A stretch of 64,000 nt of DNA from Psophocarpus tetragonolobus (taxonomy: Eukaryota > Streptophyta > Magnoliopsida > Fabales > Fabaceae), in NCBI GenBank assembly GCA_037954015.1, contig CM075692.1, positions 57,697,730 through 57,761,729 of the forward strand. Direction: 5' to 3'. The position numbers were made by a program, and so were the translations under genes. This document shows, piece by piece, positions 1-16,100 of this stretch (positions within the stretch are counted from its first letter, which is position 1; each line of letters begins with the position of its first letter). Under the pieces are notes generated by a model. That model did no database searches and was not told the origin of the DNA. It saw only the letters and a program-made list of their open reading frames with translations.

Positions 1-386
1 ATGAATGATAGATGTGATTGAATGATGTAAGTCATTTTTTATTAATGTTAGTTTGATTCAAATAATTTATCATAACAAGTATACATTTTATTAAAGTAAT
101 GGTTAGATTCTCAAAATATAATTTAAAATATGTGACTTGTGGTCACTAGTTTCTTCCTTTTTTTCTTTCACTTTAATAAAATCAATTCAATTTTTTAGAA
201 TTTCATTTTTTTAGTTTGGATATGTCATTTTTGCAAGCCTACTCTTTTATTTTGATTCATGTGATTTTCATTTATGTTACGAAATATTAATTATTATTGA
301 CTTTAAAGATACAACCATACCAACTAAATCATATAATTTATGAAATTTTTAAAGTTATTGTTATCAAATTTAACATATTTTTTTAC

Positions 387-1138
387 ATGAATGATAGATG
401 TGATTGAATGATGTAAGTTATTTTTTATTAATGTTAGTTTGACTCAAATAATTTATCATAAAATGTAAAGGTTATATTCTCAAAATATAATTTAAAGTAT
501 GTGACTTGTGGTCACTCGTTTCTTCCTCTTTTTTTTTCACTTTAATAAAATCAATTCATTTTTTTCTAATTTCATTTTTTTAGTTCGGATATGTCATTTT
601 TTCAAACCTACTCTTTTATTTTCATTTATGTCATTTTCATATATGTTGCTAAATATTAATTATTCTTGACTTTAAAGATACAACCATACCAACTAAATCA
701 TATAATTTATATAATTTTTAAAGTTATTATTATCAAATTTAACATATTTTTTTGGCATGAATGATATTTGTGATTGAATGATGAAAGTTATTTTTTATTA
801 ATCTTAGTTTCATTCAAATAATTTATCATAACAAGTATACATTTTATTAATGTAAAGGTTAGATTCTCAAAATATAATTTAAAGTATGTGACTGGTGGCC
901 GCTTTTCCTTTTTTTCTTTCACTTTAATAAAATCAATTATATTTTTTTTAATTTAATTTTTTTAGTTTGGATATGTCATTTTTGCAAGCCTACTCTTTTA
1001 TTTTAATTTCTGTGATTTTCATTTATCTTACTAAATATTAATTGTTATTGACCTTAAAGATACAACCATACCAACTAAATCATATAATTTATATAATTTT
1101 TAAAGTTATTATTATCAGACTTAACATATTTTTTTCAC
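387..1138 (+). repeat. Dimeric satellite subunit, copy 1
   Basis: This is a two-monomer pattern: a monomer with a 17-bp deletion (cataaaatgtaaagg instead of the longer form), followed by a monomer starting gatatttgtgattg with gatgaaag in place of gatgtaag. The same ordered pair recurs at 2,678 and 3,423. The unit lengths are about 752, 745 and 752 bp, so this is a small, partly degraded dimer HOR on the left of the array. Confidence 0.75.
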
Positions 1139-1902
1139 ATGAATGATAGATGTGATTGAATGATGTAAGTTATTTTTTATTAATGTTAATTTGAATCAAA
1201 TTATTTATCATAACAAGTATACATTTTATTAATGTAAAGGTTAGATTCTCAAAATATAATTTAAAGTATGTGACTGGTGGCCGCTTTTCCTTTTTTTCTT
1301 TCACTTTAATAAAATCAATTATATTTTTTTTAATTTAATTTTTTTAGTTTGGATATGTCATTTTTGCAAGCCTACTCTTTTATTTTCATTTCTGTGATTT
1401 TCATTTATGTTACTAAATATTAATTGTTATTGACCTTAAAGATACAACCATACCAACTAAATCATATAATTTATATAATTTTTAAAGTTATTATTATCAG
1501 ATTTAACATATTTTTTTCACATGAATGATAGATGTGATTGAATGATGTAAGTTATTTTTTATTAATGTTAATTTGAATCAAATTATTTATCATAACAAGT
1601 ATACATTTTATTAATGTAAAGGTTAGATTCTCAAAATATAATTTAAAGTATGTGACTGGTGGCCGCTTTTCCTTTTTTTCTTTCACTTTAATAAAATCAA
1701 TTATATTTTTTTTAATTTAATTTTTTTAGTTTGGATATGTCATTTTTGCAAGCCTACTCTTTTATTTTCATTTCTGTGATTTTCATTTATGTTACTAAAT
1801 ATTAATTATTATTGACCTTAAAGATACAACCATACCAACTAAATCATATAATTTATATAATTTTTAAAGTTATTATTATCAGATTTAACATATTTTTTTC
1901 AC
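1139..1902 (+). repeat. Recently duplicated near-identical monomers
   Basis: Two adjacent 382-bp monomers (starts 1,139 and 1,521) are almost base-for-base identical. They share the marker gactggtggccgcttttcc and an aattatattttttttaattt tract, which are also present in the preceding monomer (start 757). This looks like a local unequal-exchange amplification of one variant. The same variant class returns near 6,190, 9,990 and 14,980 inside the larger HOR. Confidence 0.8.
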
Positions 1903-2677
1903 ATGAATGATAGATGTGATTGAATGATGTAAGTTATTTTTTATTAATTTTAGTTTGATTCAAATAATTTATCATAACAAGTATACATTTTATTAATGTA
2001 AAGGTTAGATTCTCAAAATATAATTTAACATATGTACTTGTGGCCACTCATTTCTTCCTTTTTTTCTTTCACTTTAATAAAATCAATTCAATTCTTTAGA
2101 ATTTCATTTTTTTAGTTTGGATATGTCATTTTTGCAAGCCTACTCTTTTAGTTTGATTCATGTGATTTTCATTTATGTTACTAAATATTAATTATTATTG
2201 ACTTTAAAGATACAACCATACCAACTAAATCATATAATTTATGAAATTTTTAAAGTTATTGTTATCAAATTTAACATATTTTTTGACATGAATGATAGAT
2301 GTGATTGAATGATGTAAGTCATTTTTTATTAATGTTAGTTTGATTCAAATAATTTATGATAACAAGTATACATTTTATTAATGTAATGGTTAGATTCTCA
2401 AAATATAATTTAAAATATGTGACTTGTGGCCCCACGTTTCTTCCTTTTTTTCTTTCCTTCACTTTAATAAAATATATTCAATTTTTTATAATTTTATTTT
2501 TTTAGTTTGGATATGTCATTTTTGCAAGCCTACTCTTTTATTTTGATTCATGTGATTTTCATTTATGTTACTAAATATTAATTATTATTGACTTTAAAGT
2601 TACAACCATACCAACTAAATCATATAATTTATGAAATTTTTAATGTTATTGTTATCAAATTTAACATATTTTTTTAC

Positions 2678-4190
2678 ATGAATGATAGATGTGATTGAAT
2701 GATGTAAGTTATTTTTTATTAATGTTAGTTTGATTCAAATAATTTATCGTAAAATGTAAAGGTTAGATTCTCAAAATATAATTTAGAGTATTGTGGTCAC
2801 TCGTTTCTTCCTTTTTTTTCTTTCACCTTAATAAAATCAATTCATTTTTTTCTAATTTCATTTTTTTAGTTTGGATATGTCATTTTTTCAAGCCTACTCT
2901 TTTATTTTCATTTATGTGATTTTCATATATGTTGCTAAATATTAATTATTCTTGACTTTAAAGATACAACCATACCAACTAAATCATATAATTTATATAA
3001 TTTTTAAAGTTATTATTTCCAAATTTAACATATTTTTTGGCATGAATGATATTTGTGATTGAATGATGAAAGTTATTTTTTATTAATGGTAGTTTCATTC
3101 AAATAATTTATCATAACAACTATACATTTTATTAATGTAAAGGTTAGATTCTGAAAATATAATTTAAAGTATGTGACTGGTGGCCACTCTTCGTTTTTTT
3201 CTTTCACTTTAATAAAATCAGTTCAATTTCTTATAATTTCATTTTTTTAGTTTGGATATGTCATTTTTGCAAGCTTACTCTTTTATTTTCATTTATGTGA
3301 TTTTCATTTATGTTGCCAAATATTAATTATCATTGACATTAAAGATACAACCATACCAACTAAATCATATTGTTTATTTAATTTTTAAAGTTATTATTAT
3401 CAAATTTAACATATTTTTTGACATGAATGATAGATGTGATTGAATGATGTAAGTTATTTTTTATTAATGTTAGTTTGATTCAAATAATTTATCATAAAAT
3501 GTAAATGTTAGATTCTCAAAATATAATTTAGAGTATGTGACTTGTGGTCACTCGTTTCTTCTTTTTTTTTCTTTCCCTTTAATAAAATCAATTCATTTTT
3601 TTCTAATTTCATTTTTTTAGTTTGGATATGTCATTTTTTCAAGCCTACTCTTTTATTTTCATTTATGTGATTTTCATATATGTTGCTAAATATTAATTAT
3701 TCTTGACTTTAAAGATACAACCATACCAACTAAATCATATAATTTATATAATTTTTAAAGTTATTATTATCAAATTTGACATATTTTTTGGCATGAATGA
3801 TATTTGTGATTGAATGATGAAAGTTATTTTTTATTAATGTTAGTTTCATTCAAATAATTTATCATAACAACTATACATTTTATTAATGTAAAGGTTAGAT
3901 TCTCAAAATATAATTTAAAGTATGTGACTGGTGGCCACTCTTCCTTTTTTTCTTTCACTTTAATAAAATCAATTCAATTTTTTCTAATTTCATTTTTTTA
4001 GTTTGGATATGTCATTTTTGCAAGCCTACTCTTTTATTTTTGCATTTATGTGATTTTCATTTATGTTACTAAATATTAATTATTATTCACATTAAAGATA
4101 CAACCGTACCAACTAAATCATATAATTGATATAATTTTTAAAGTTATTATTACCAAATTTAACATGTTTTTTAAAATGAATGGTAGATGT
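2678..4190 (+). repeat. Dimeric satellite subunit, copies 2 and 3
   Basis: These are two tandem copies of the dimer described at 387-1,138: the first members begin at 2,678 and 3,423 and the second members at 3,042 and about 3,792. They share the 17-bp deletion, the gttgctaaatattaattattc variant and the gatatttgtgattg start, and so form a minor HOR of about 745 bp. Confidence 0.7.
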
Positions 4191-4329
4191 GATTGAATGA
4201 TGTAAGTTATTTTTTATTAATGTTACTTTGATTCAAATAGCTTATCATAACAAGTATACATTTTATTAATGTAAAGGTTAGATTCTCAAAATATAATTTA
4301 AAGTATGTTACTTGTGGCCACTCGTTTCT

Positions 4330-7300
4330 TCCTTTTTTTCTTTCACTTTAATAAAATCAATTCAATTTTTTCTAATTTCATTTTTTGAGTTTGGATATGT
4401 CATTTTTGCAAGCCTACAGTTTTATTTTCATTTACGTTACTAAATATTAATTATTATTGACTTTCAAGATACAACCATACCAACTAAATCATATAATTGA
4501 TATAGTTTCTAAAGTTATTATTATCAAATTTAACATATTTTTTCACATGAATGATAGATGTGATTGAATGATGTAAGTTATTTTTCATTAATGTTAGTTT
4601 GATTCAAATAATTTATCATAAAATGTAAAGGTTAGATTCTCAAAATATAATTTAAAGTATGTCACTTGTGGCCACTCTTCATTTTTTTCTTTCACTTTAA
4701 TAAAATCAATTCAATTTTTTCTAATTTCATTTTTTTAGTTTGGATATGTTATTTTTGCAAGTCTACTCTTTTATTTTGATTCATGTGATTTTCATTTATG
4801 TTACTAAATATTAATTATTATTGACTTTAAAGATACAACTATACCAACTAAATCATATAATTTATGAAATTTTTAATGTTATTGTTATCAAATTTAACAT
4901 ATTTTTTGACGTGAATGATAGATGTGATTGAATGAGGTAAGTTATTTTTGGTTAATGTTAGTTTGATTCAAATAATTTATTATAACAAGTGTACATTTTA
5001 TTAATGTAAAAGTTAGATTCTCAAAATATAATTTAAAGTATGTGACTTGTGGCCACTCGTTTCTTCCTTTTTTTCTTTCACTTTAATAAAATCAATTCAA
5101 TTTTTTCAATTTCATTTTTTTAGTTTGGATATGTCATTTTTGCAAGCCTACTCTTTTATTTTGATTCATGCGATTTTCATTTATGTTACTAAATATTAAT
5201 TATTATTGACTTTAAAGATACAACCATACCAACTAAATCATATAATTTATGAAATTTTTAAGGTTATTGTTATCAAATTTAACATATTTTTTGACGTGAA
5301 TGATAGATGTGATTGAATGATGCAAGTTATTTTTTATTAATGTTAATTTGATTCAAATTATTTATCATAACAAGTATACATTTTATTAATCTAAAGGTTA
5401 GATTCTCAAAATATAATTTAAAGTATGTGACTTGTGGCCACTCGTTTCTTCCTTTTTTTCTATCACTTTAATAAAATCAATTCAAATTTTTAGAATCTCA
5501 TTTTTTTAGTTTGGATATGTCATTTTTGCAAGAAACTCTTTTATTTTCATTTATGTGATTTTCATATACGTTACTAAATATTAATTATTATCGACTTTAA
5601 AGATACAACCATACCAACTAAATCATATAATTTATATAATTTTTAAAGTTATTATTATCAAATTTAACATATTTTTTGACATGAATGATAGATCTGATTG
5701 AATGATGTAAATTAGTTTTCATTAATGTTAGTTTGAGTCAAATAATTTATCATAAGAAGTATACATTTCATTAATATAAAGGTTAGATTCTCAAAATATA
5801 ATTTAAAGTATGTGACTTGTGGCCACTGGTTTCTTCCTTTTTTTCTTTCACTTTAATGAATCAATTCAATTTTTTCTAATTTAATTTTTTTAGTTTGGAT
5901 ATTTCATTTTTGCAAGCCTACTATTTTATTTTCATTTATGTGATTTTGATTTATGTTACTAAATATTAATTATTATTGACTTTAAAGATACAACCATACC
6001 AACTAAATCATATAATTTATATAATTTTTAAAGTTATTATTATCAAATTTAACATATTTTTTCACATGAATGATAGATGTGATTGAATGATGTAAGTTAT
6101 TTTTTATTAATGTCAGTTTGATTCAAATAATATTATCATAACAAGTATACATTTTATTAATGTAAAGGTTAGATTCTCAAAATATAATTTAAAGTACGTG
6201 ACTGGTGGCCGCTTTTCCTTTTTTTCTTTCACTTTAATAAAATCAATTATATTTTTTTTAATTTAATTTTTTTAGTTTGGATATATCATTTTTGCAAGCC
6301 TACTCTTTTATTTTCATTTCTGTGATTTTCATTTATGTTACTAAATATTAATTATTATTGACCTTAAAGATACAACCATACCAACTAAATCATATAATTT
6401 ATATAATTTTTAAAGTTATTATTATCATATTTAACATATTTTTTTCACATGAATGATAGATAGAATTGGATGATGTAAGTTATTTTTTATTAATGTTAGT
6501 TTGATTCAAATAATTTATCATAACAAGTATACATTTTATTATTGTAAAGATTAGATTCTCAAAATATAATTCAAAGTATGTGACTTGTGGCCACTCGTCC
6601 TTCCTTTTTTTCTTTCACCTTAATAAAATCAATTCAATTTTTTTTTATTTCATTTTTTTAGTTTGGATATGTCATTTTTACAAGCCTACTCTTTTATTTT
6701 CATTTATGTGATTTTCATTTATGTTAGTAAATATTAATTATTATTTACATTAAAGAGACAACCATACCGACTAAATCATATAATTTATATAATTTTTAAA
6801 GTTATTATTATCAAATTTAACATGTTTTTTGACATGAATAATAGATGTGATTGAATGATCGAACTTATTTTTTATTAATGTTAGTTTGATTCAAATCATT
6901 TGCCATAAGAATTATACATTTTATTAATATAAAGGTTAGATTCTCAAAATATAAGTTAAAGTACGTGACTGGTGGCCGCTTTTCCTTTTTTTCTTTCACT
7001 TTAATAAAATCAATTATATTTTTTTTAATTTAATTTTTTTAGTTTGGATATATCATTTTTGCAAGCCTACTCTTTTATTTTCATTTCTGTGATTTTCATT
7101 TATGTTACTAAATATTAATTATTATTGACCTTAAAGATACAACCATACCAACTAAATCATATAATTTATGTAATTTGTAAAGTTATTATTATCAGATTTA
7201 ACATATTTTTTTCACATGAATGATAGATCTGATTGAATGATGTAAATTAGTTTTCATTAATGTTAGTTTGAGTCAAATAATTTATCATAAGAAGTATACA

Positions 7301-8525
7301 TTTCATTAATATAAAGGTTAGATTCTCAAAATATAATTTAAAGTATGTGACTTGTGGCCACTGGTTTCTTCCTTTTTTTCTTTCACTTTAATGAATCAAT
7401 TCAATTTTTTCTAATTTCATTTTTTTAGTTTGGATATGTCATTTTTGCAAGCGTAATCTTTTATTTTCATTTATGTGATTTTCATTTATGTTACTAAATA
7501 TTAATTATTATTTACATTAAAGATACAACCATACCAACTAAATCATATAATTTATATAATTTTTAAACTTATTATTATTAAATTTAACATGGTTTTTGAC
7601 ATGAATGATAGATGTGATTGAATGATGTAAGTTATTTTTTATTAATGTTAGTTTGATTCAAATAGTTTATCATAACAAGTATACATTTTATTAATGTAAA
7701 GGTTAGATTCTCAAAATATAATTTAAAGTATGTGACTTGTGGCCACTCGTTTCTTCCTTTTTTTCTTTCACTTTAATAAAATCAATTCAATTTTTTCTAA
7801 TTTCATTTTTTTAGTTTGGATATGTTATTTTTGCAATCCTACTCTTTTATTTTCATATGGGATTTTCATTTATGTTAGTAAATATTAATTATTATTTACA
7901 TTAAAGATACAACCATACCAACTAAATCATATAATTGATATAATTTTTAAAGTTATTATTTCCAAATTTAACATGTTTTTTGACATGAATGGTAGATGTG
8001 GTTGAATGATGTAAGTTATTCTTTATTAATGTTAGTTTGATTCAAATAGTTTATCATAACAAGTATACATTTTATTAATGTAAAGGTTAGATTCTCAAAA
8101 TATAATTTAAAGTATGTGACTTGTGGCCACTTGTTTCTTCCTTTTTTTCTTTCACTTTAATAAAATCAATTCAATTTTTTCTAATTTCATTTTTTTAGTT
8201 TGGATATGTCATTTTTGCAAGCGTAATCTTTTATTTTCATTTATGTGATTTTCATTTATGTTACTAAATATTAATTATTATTTACATTAAAGTTACAACC
8301 ATACCAACTAAATCATATAATTTATATAATTTTTAAACTTATTATTATTAAATTTAACATGGTTTTTGACATGAATGATAGATGTGATTGAATGATGTAA
8401 GTTATTTTTTATTAATGTTAGTTTGATTCAAATAGTTTATCATAACAAGTATACATTTTATTAATGTAAAGGTTAGATTCTCAAAATATAATTTAAAGTA
8501 TGTGACTTGTGGCCACTCGTTTCTT
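4330..8525 (+). repeat. Large HOR, copy 1 (4.2 kb, ~11 monomers)
   Basis: The private marker gcctacagttttattttc lies at 4,412, 8,607 and 13,193, and the marker agaaactcttttattttc at 5,531, 9,341 and 14,312. The order of variant monomers after each marker is conserved: cattaatg type, gaggtaag type (missing from copy 2), gatgcaag, gatctgattg, taatattatc, gatagaattgga, gatcgaa. Copy 1 then diverges in content, with a second gatctgattg monomer at about 7,220, before ending in the gcgtaatc/catatggg monomer types that later form the 1,549-bp HOR. Confidence 0.85.
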
Positions 8526-11500
8526 CCTTTTTTTCTTTCACTTTAATAAAATCAATTCAATTTTTTCTAATTTCATTTTTTGAGTTTGGATATGTCATTT
8601 TTGCAAGCCTACAGTTTTATTTTCATTTACGTTACTAAATATTAATTATTATTGACTTTCAAGATACAACCATACCAACTAAATCATATAATTGATATAG
8701 TTTCTAAAGTTATTATTATCAAATTTAACATATTTTTTCACATGAATGATAGATGTGATTGAATGATGTAAGTTATTTTTCATTAATGTTAGTTTGATTC
8801 AAATAATTTATCATAAAATGTAAAGGTTAGATTCTCAAAATATAATTTAAAGTATGTCACTTGTGGCCACTCTTCCTTTTTTTCTTTCACTTTAATAAAA
8901 TCAATTCAATTTTTTCTAATTTCATTTTTTTAGTTTGGATATGTCATTTTTGCAAGCCTACTCTTTTATTTTGATTCATGTGATTTTCATTTATGTTACT
9001 AAATATTAATTATTATTGACTTTAAAGATACAACTATACCAACTAAATCATATAATTTATGAAATTTTTAATGTTATTGTTATCAAATTTAACATATTTT
9101 TTGACGTGAATGATAGATGTGATTGAATGATGCAAGTTATTTTTTATTAATGTTAATTTGATTCAAATTATTTATCATAACAAGTATACATTTTATTAAT
9201 CTAAAGGTTAGATTCTCAAAATATAATTTAAAGTATGTGACTTGTGGCCACTCGTTTCTTCCTTTTTTTCTATCACTTTAATAAAATCAATTCAAATTTT
9301 TAGAATCTCATTTTTTTAGTTTGGATATGTCATTTTTGCAAGAAACTCTTTTATTTTCATTTATGTGATTTTCATATACGTTACTAAATATTAATTATTA
9401 TCGACTTTAAAGATACAACCATACCAACTAAATCATATAATTTATATAATTTTTAAATTTATTATTATCAAATTTAACATATTTTTTGACATGAATGATA
9501 GATCTGATTGAATGATGTAAATTAGTTTTCATTAATGTTAGTTTGAGTCAAATAATTTATCATAAGAAGTATACATTTCATTAATATAAAGGTTAGATTC
9601 TCAAAATATAATTTAAAGTATGTGACTTGTGGCCACTGGTTTCTTCCTTTTTTTCTTTCACTTTAATGAATCAATTCAATTTTTTCTAATTTAATTTTTT
9701 TAGTTTGGATATTTCATTTTTTCAAGCCTACTATTTTATTTTCATTTATGTGATTTTGATTTATGTTACTAAATATTAATTATTATTGACTTTAAAGATA
9801 CAACCATACCAACTAAATCATATAATTTATATAATTTTTAAAGTTATTATTATCAAATTTAACATATTTTTTCACATGAATGATAGATGTGATTGAATGA
9901 TGTAAGTTATTTTTGATTAATGTCAGTTTGATTCAAATAATATTATCATAACAAGTATACATTTTATTAATGTAAAGGTTAGATTCTCAAAATATAATTT
10001 AAAGTACGTGACTGGTGGCCGCTTTTCCTTTTTTTCTTTCACTTTAATAAAATCAATTATATTTTTTTTAATTTAATTTTTTTAGTTTGGATATATCATT
10101 TTTGCAAGCCTACTCTTTTATTTTCATTTCTGTGATTTTCATTTATGTTACTAAAAATTAATTATTATTGACCTTAAAGATACAACCATACCAACTAAAT
10201 CATATAATTTATATAATTTTTAAAGTTATTATTATCATATTTAACATATTTTTTTCACATGAATGATAGATAGAATTGGATGATGTAAGTTATTTTTTAT
10301 TAATGTTAGTTTGATTCAAATAATTTATCATAACAAGTATACATTTTATTATTGTAAAGATTAGATTCTCAAAATATAATTCAAAGTATGTGACTTGTGG
10401 CCACTCGTCCTTCCTTTTTTTCTTTCACCTTAATAAAATCAATTCAATTTTTTTTAATTTCATTTTTTTAGTTTGGATATGTCATTTTTACAAGCCTACT
10501 CTTTTATTTTCATTTATGTGATTTTCATTTATGTTAGTAAATATTAATTATTATTTACATTAAAGAGACAACCATACCGACTAAATCATATAATTTATAT
10601 AATTTTTAAAGTTATTATTATCAAATTTAACATGTTTTTTGACATGAATAATAGATGTGATTGAATGATCGAAGTTATTTTTTATTAATGTTAGTTTGAT
10701 TCAAATCATTTTCCATAAGAATTATACATTTTATTAATGTAAAGGTTAGATTCTCAAAATATAATTTAAAGTATGTGACTTGTGGCCACTCGTTTCTTCC
10801 TTTTTTTCTTTCACCTTAATAAAATCAATTCAATTTTTTCTAATTTCATTTTTTTAGTTTGGATATGTTATTTTTGCAATCCTACTCTTTTATTTTTGCA
10901 TTTATGTGATTTTAATATATGTTGCTAAATATTAATTATTCTTTACTTTAAAGATACACCATACGAACTAAATCATATAATTTATATAATTTTTAAAGTT
11001 ATTATTATCAAATTTAACATATTTTTTGGCATGAATGATATTTGTGATTGAATGATGTAAGTTATTTTTTATTAATGTTAGTTTCATTCAAATAATTTAT
11101 CATAACAAGTATACATTTTATTATTGTAAACGTTATGTTAGATTCTCAAAATATAATTTAAAGTATGTGACTGGTGGCTGCTTTTCCTTTTTTTCTTTCA
11201 CTTTAATAAAATCAATTATATTTTTTTTAATTTATTTTTTTTAGTTTGGATATGTCATTTTTGCAAGCCTCCTCTTTTATTTTCATTTCTGTGATTTTCA
11301 TTTATGTTACTAAATATTAATTATTATTGACCTTAAAGATACAACCATACCAACTAAATCATATAATTTATATAATTTTTAAAGTTATTATTATCAGATT
11401 TAACATATTTTTTTCACATGAATGATAGATGTGATTGAATGATGTAAGTTATTTTTTATTAATTTTAGTTTGATTCAAATAATTTATCATAACAAGTATA

Positions 11501-13111
11501 CATTTTATTAATGTAAAGGTTAGATTCTCAAAATATAATTTAAAGTATGTGACTGGTGGCCACTCGTTTCTTCCTTTTTTTCTTTCACTTTAATAAAATC
11601 AATTCAATTTTTTCTAATTTCATTTTTTTAGTTTGGATATGTTATTTTTGCAATCCTACTCTTTTATTTTCATATGGGATTTTCATTTATGTTAGTAAAT
11701 ATTAATTATTATTTACATTAAAGATACAACCATACCAACTAAATCATATAATTGATATAATTTTTAAAGTTATTATTTCCAAATTTAACATGTTTTTTGA
11801 CATGAATGGTAGATGTGATTGAATGATGTAAGTTATTTTTTATTAATGTTAGTTTGATTCAAATAGTTTATCATAACAAGTATACATTTTATTAATGTAA
11901 AGGTTAGATTCTCAAAATATAATTTAAAGTATGTGACTTGTGGCCACTCGTTTCTTCCTTTTTTCTTTCACTTTAATAAAATCAATTCAATTTTTTCTAA
12001 TTTCATTTTTTTAGTTTGGATATGTCATTTTTGCAAGCGTAATCTTTTATTTTCATTTATGTGATTTTCATTTATGTTACTAAATATTAATTATTATTTA
12101 CATTAAAGATACAACCATACCAACTAAATCATATAATTTATATAATTTTTGAACTTATTATTATTAAATTTAACATGGTTTTTGACATGAATGATAGATG
12201 TGATTGAATGATGTAAGTTATTTTTTATTAATGTTAGTTTGATTCAAATAGTTTATCATAACAAGTATACATTTTATGAATGTAAAGGTTAGATTCTCAA
12301 AATATAATTTAAAGTATGTGACTTGTGGCCACTCGTTTCTTCCTTTTTTTCTTTCACTTTAATAAAATCAATTCAATTTTTTCTAATTTCATTTTTTTAG
12401 TTTGGATATGTTATTTTTGCAATCCTACTCTTTTATTTTCATATGGGATTTTCATTTATGTTAGTAAATATTAATTATTATTTACATTAAAGATACAACC
12501 ATACCAACTAAATCATATAATTGATATAATTTTTAAAGTTATTATTTCCAAATTTAACATGTTTTTTGACATGAATGATAGATGTGATTGAATGATGTAA
12601 GTTATTCTTTATTAATGTTAGTTTGATTCAAATAGTTTATCATAACAAGTATACATTTTATTAATGTAAAGGTTAGATTCTCAAAATATAATTTAAAGTA
12701 TGTGACTTGTGGCCACTTGTTTCTTCCTTTTTTTCTTTCACTTTAATAAAATCAATTCAATTTTTTCTAATTTCATTTTTTTAGTTTGGATATGTCATTT
12801 TTGCAAGCGTAATCTTTTATTTTCATTTATGTGATTTTCATTTATGTTACTAAATATTAATTATTATTTACATTAAAGTTACAACCATACCAACTAAATC
12901 ATATAATTTATATAATTTTTAAACTTATTATTATTAAATTTAACATGGTTTTTGACATGAATGATAGATGTGATTGAATGATGTAAGTTATTTTTTATTA
13001 ATGTTAGTTTGATTCAAATAGTTTATCATAACAAGTATACATTTTATCAATGTAAAGGTTAGATTCTCAAAATATAATTTAAAGTATGTGACTTGTGGCC
13101 ACTCGTTTCTT
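8526..13111 (+). repeat. Large HOR, copy 2 (4.6 kb, ~12 monomers)
   Basis: This is offset by 4,195 bp from copy 1 at the first marker but by 3,810 bp at the second, because the gaggtaag monomer is absent here (a 385-bp loss, or a gain in copies 1 and 3). It ends with alternating catatggg monomers (11,671 and 12,440) and gcgtaatc monomers, ahead of the next marker copy at 13,193. Confidence 0.85.
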
Positions 13112-16100
13112 CCTTTTTTTCTTTCACTTTAATAAAATCAATTCAATTTTTTCTAATTTCATTTTTTGAGTTTGGATATGTCATTTTTGCAAGCCTACAG
13201 TTTTATTTTCATTTACGTTACTAAATATTAATTATTATTGACTTTCAAGATACAACCATACCAACTAAATCATATAATTGATATAGTTTCTAAAGTTATT
13301 ATTATCAAATTTAACATATTTTTTCACATGAATGATAGATGTGATTGAATGATGTAAGTTATTTTTCATTAATGTTAGTTTGATTCAAATAATTTATCAT
13401 AAAATGTAAAGGTTAGATTCTCAAAATATAATTTAAAGTATGTCACTTGTGGCCACTCTTCCTTTTTTTCTTTCACTTTAATAAAATCAATTCAATTTTT
13501 TCTAATTTCATTTTTTTAGTTTGGATATGTTATTTTTGCAAGTCTACTCTTTTATTTTGATTCATGTGATTTTCATTTATGTTACTAAATATTAATTATT
13601 ATTGACTTTAAAGATACAACTATACCAACTAAATCATATAATTTATGAAATTTTTAATGTTATTGTTATCAAATTTAACATATTTTTTGACGTGAATGAT
13701 AGATGTGATTGAATGAGGTAAGTTATTTTTGGTTAATGTTAGTTTGATTCAAATAATTTATTATAACAAGTGTACATTTTATTAATGTAAAAGTTAGATT
13801 CTCAAAATATAATTTAAAGTATGTGACTTGTGGCCACTCGTTTCTTCCTTTTTTTCTTTCACTTTAATAAAATCAATTCAATTTTTTCAATTTCATTTTT
13901 TTAGTTTGGATATGTCATTTTTGCAAGCCTACTCTTTTATTTTGATTCATGCGATTTTCATTTATGTTACTAAATATTAATTATTATTGACTTTAAAGAT
14001 ACAACCATACCAACTAAATCATATAATTTATGAAATTTTTAAGGTTATTGTTATCAAATTTAACATATTTTTTGACGTGAATGATAGATGTGATTGAATG
14101 ACGCAAGTTATTTTTTATTAATGTTAATTTGATTCAAATTATTTATCATAACAAGTATACATTTTATTAATCTAAAGGTTAGATTCTCAAAATATAATTT
14201 AAAGTATGTGACTTGTGGCCACTCGTTTCTTCCTTTTTTTCTATCACTTTAATAAAATCAATTCAAATTTTTAGAATCTCATTTTTTTAGTTTGGATATG
14301 TCATTTTTGCAAGAAACTCTTTTATTTTCATTTATGTGATTTTCATATACGTTACTAAATATTAATTATTATCGACTTTAAAGATACAACCATACCAACT
14401 AAATCATATAATTTATATAATTTTTAAAGTTATTATTATCAAATTTAACATATTTTTTTACATGAATGATAGATCTGATTGAATGATGTAAATTAGTTTT
14501 CATTAATGTTAGTTTGAGTCAAATAATTTATCATAAGAAGTATACATTTCATTAATATAAATGTTAGATTCTCAAAATATAATTTAAAGTATGTGACTTG
14601 TGGCCACTGGTTTCTTCCTTTTTTTCTTTCACTTTAATGAATCAATTCAATTTTTTCTAATTTAATTTTTTTAGTTTGGATATTTCATTTTTGCAAGCCT
14701 ACTATTTTATTTTCATTTATGTGATTTTGATTTATGTTACTAAATATTAATTATTATTGACTTTAAAGATACAACCATACCAACTAAATCATATAATTTA
14801 TATAATTTTTAAAGTTATTATTATCAAATTTAACATATTTTTTCACATGAATGATAGATGTGATTGAATGATGTAAGTTATTTTTGATTAATGTCAGTTT
14901 GATTCAAATAATATTATCATAACAAGTATACATTTTATTAATGTAAAGGTTAGATTCTCAAAATATAATTTAAAGTACGTGACTGGTGGCCGCTTTTCCT
15001 TTTTTTCTTTCACTTTAATAAAATCAATTATATTTTTTTTAATTTAATTTTTTTAGTTTGGATATATCATTTTTGCAAGCCTACTCTTTTATTTTCATTT
15101 CTGTGATTTTCATTTATGTTACTAAATATTAATTATTATTGACCTTAAAGATACAACCATACCAACTAAATCATATAATTTATATAATTTTTAAAGTTAT
15201 TATTATCATATTTAACATATTTTTTTCACATGAATGATAGATAGAATTGGATGATGTAAGTTATTTTTTATTAATGTTAGTTTGATTCAAATTATTTATC
15301 ATAACAAGTATACATTTTATTATTGTAAAGATTAGATTCTCAAAATATAATTCAAAGTATGTGACTTGTGGCCACTCGTCCTTCCTTTTTTTCTTTCACC
15401 TTAATAAAATCAATTCAATTTTTTTTAATTTCATTTTTTTAGTTTGGATATGTCATTTTTACAAGCCTACTCTTTTATTTTCATTTATGTGATTTTCATT
15501 TATGTTAGTAAATATTAATTATTATTTACATTAAAGAGACAACCATACCGACTAAATCATATAATTTATATAATTTTTAAAGTTATTATTATCAAATTTA
15601 ACATGTTTTTTGACATGAATAATAGATGTGATTGAATGATCGAAGTTATTTTTTATTAATGTTAGTTTGATTCAAATCATTTGCCATAAGAATTATACAT
15701 TTTATTAATGTAAAGGTTAGATTCTCAAAATATAATTTAAAGTATGTGACTTGTGGCCACTCGTTTCTTCCTTTTTTTCTTTCACCTTAATAAAATCAAT
15801 TCAATTTTTTCTAATTTCATTTTTTTAGTTTGGATATGTTATTTTTGCAATCCTACTCTTTTATTTTTGCATTTATGTGATTTTAATATATGTTGCTAAA
15901 TATTAATTATTCTTTACTTTAAAGATACCCCATACGAACTAAATCATATAATTTATATAATTTTTAAAGTTATTATTATCAAATTTAACATATTTTTTGG
16001 CATGAATGATATTTGTGATTGAATGATGTAAGTTATTTTTTATTAATGTTAGTTTCATTCAAATAATTTATCATAACAAGTATACATTTTATTATTGTAA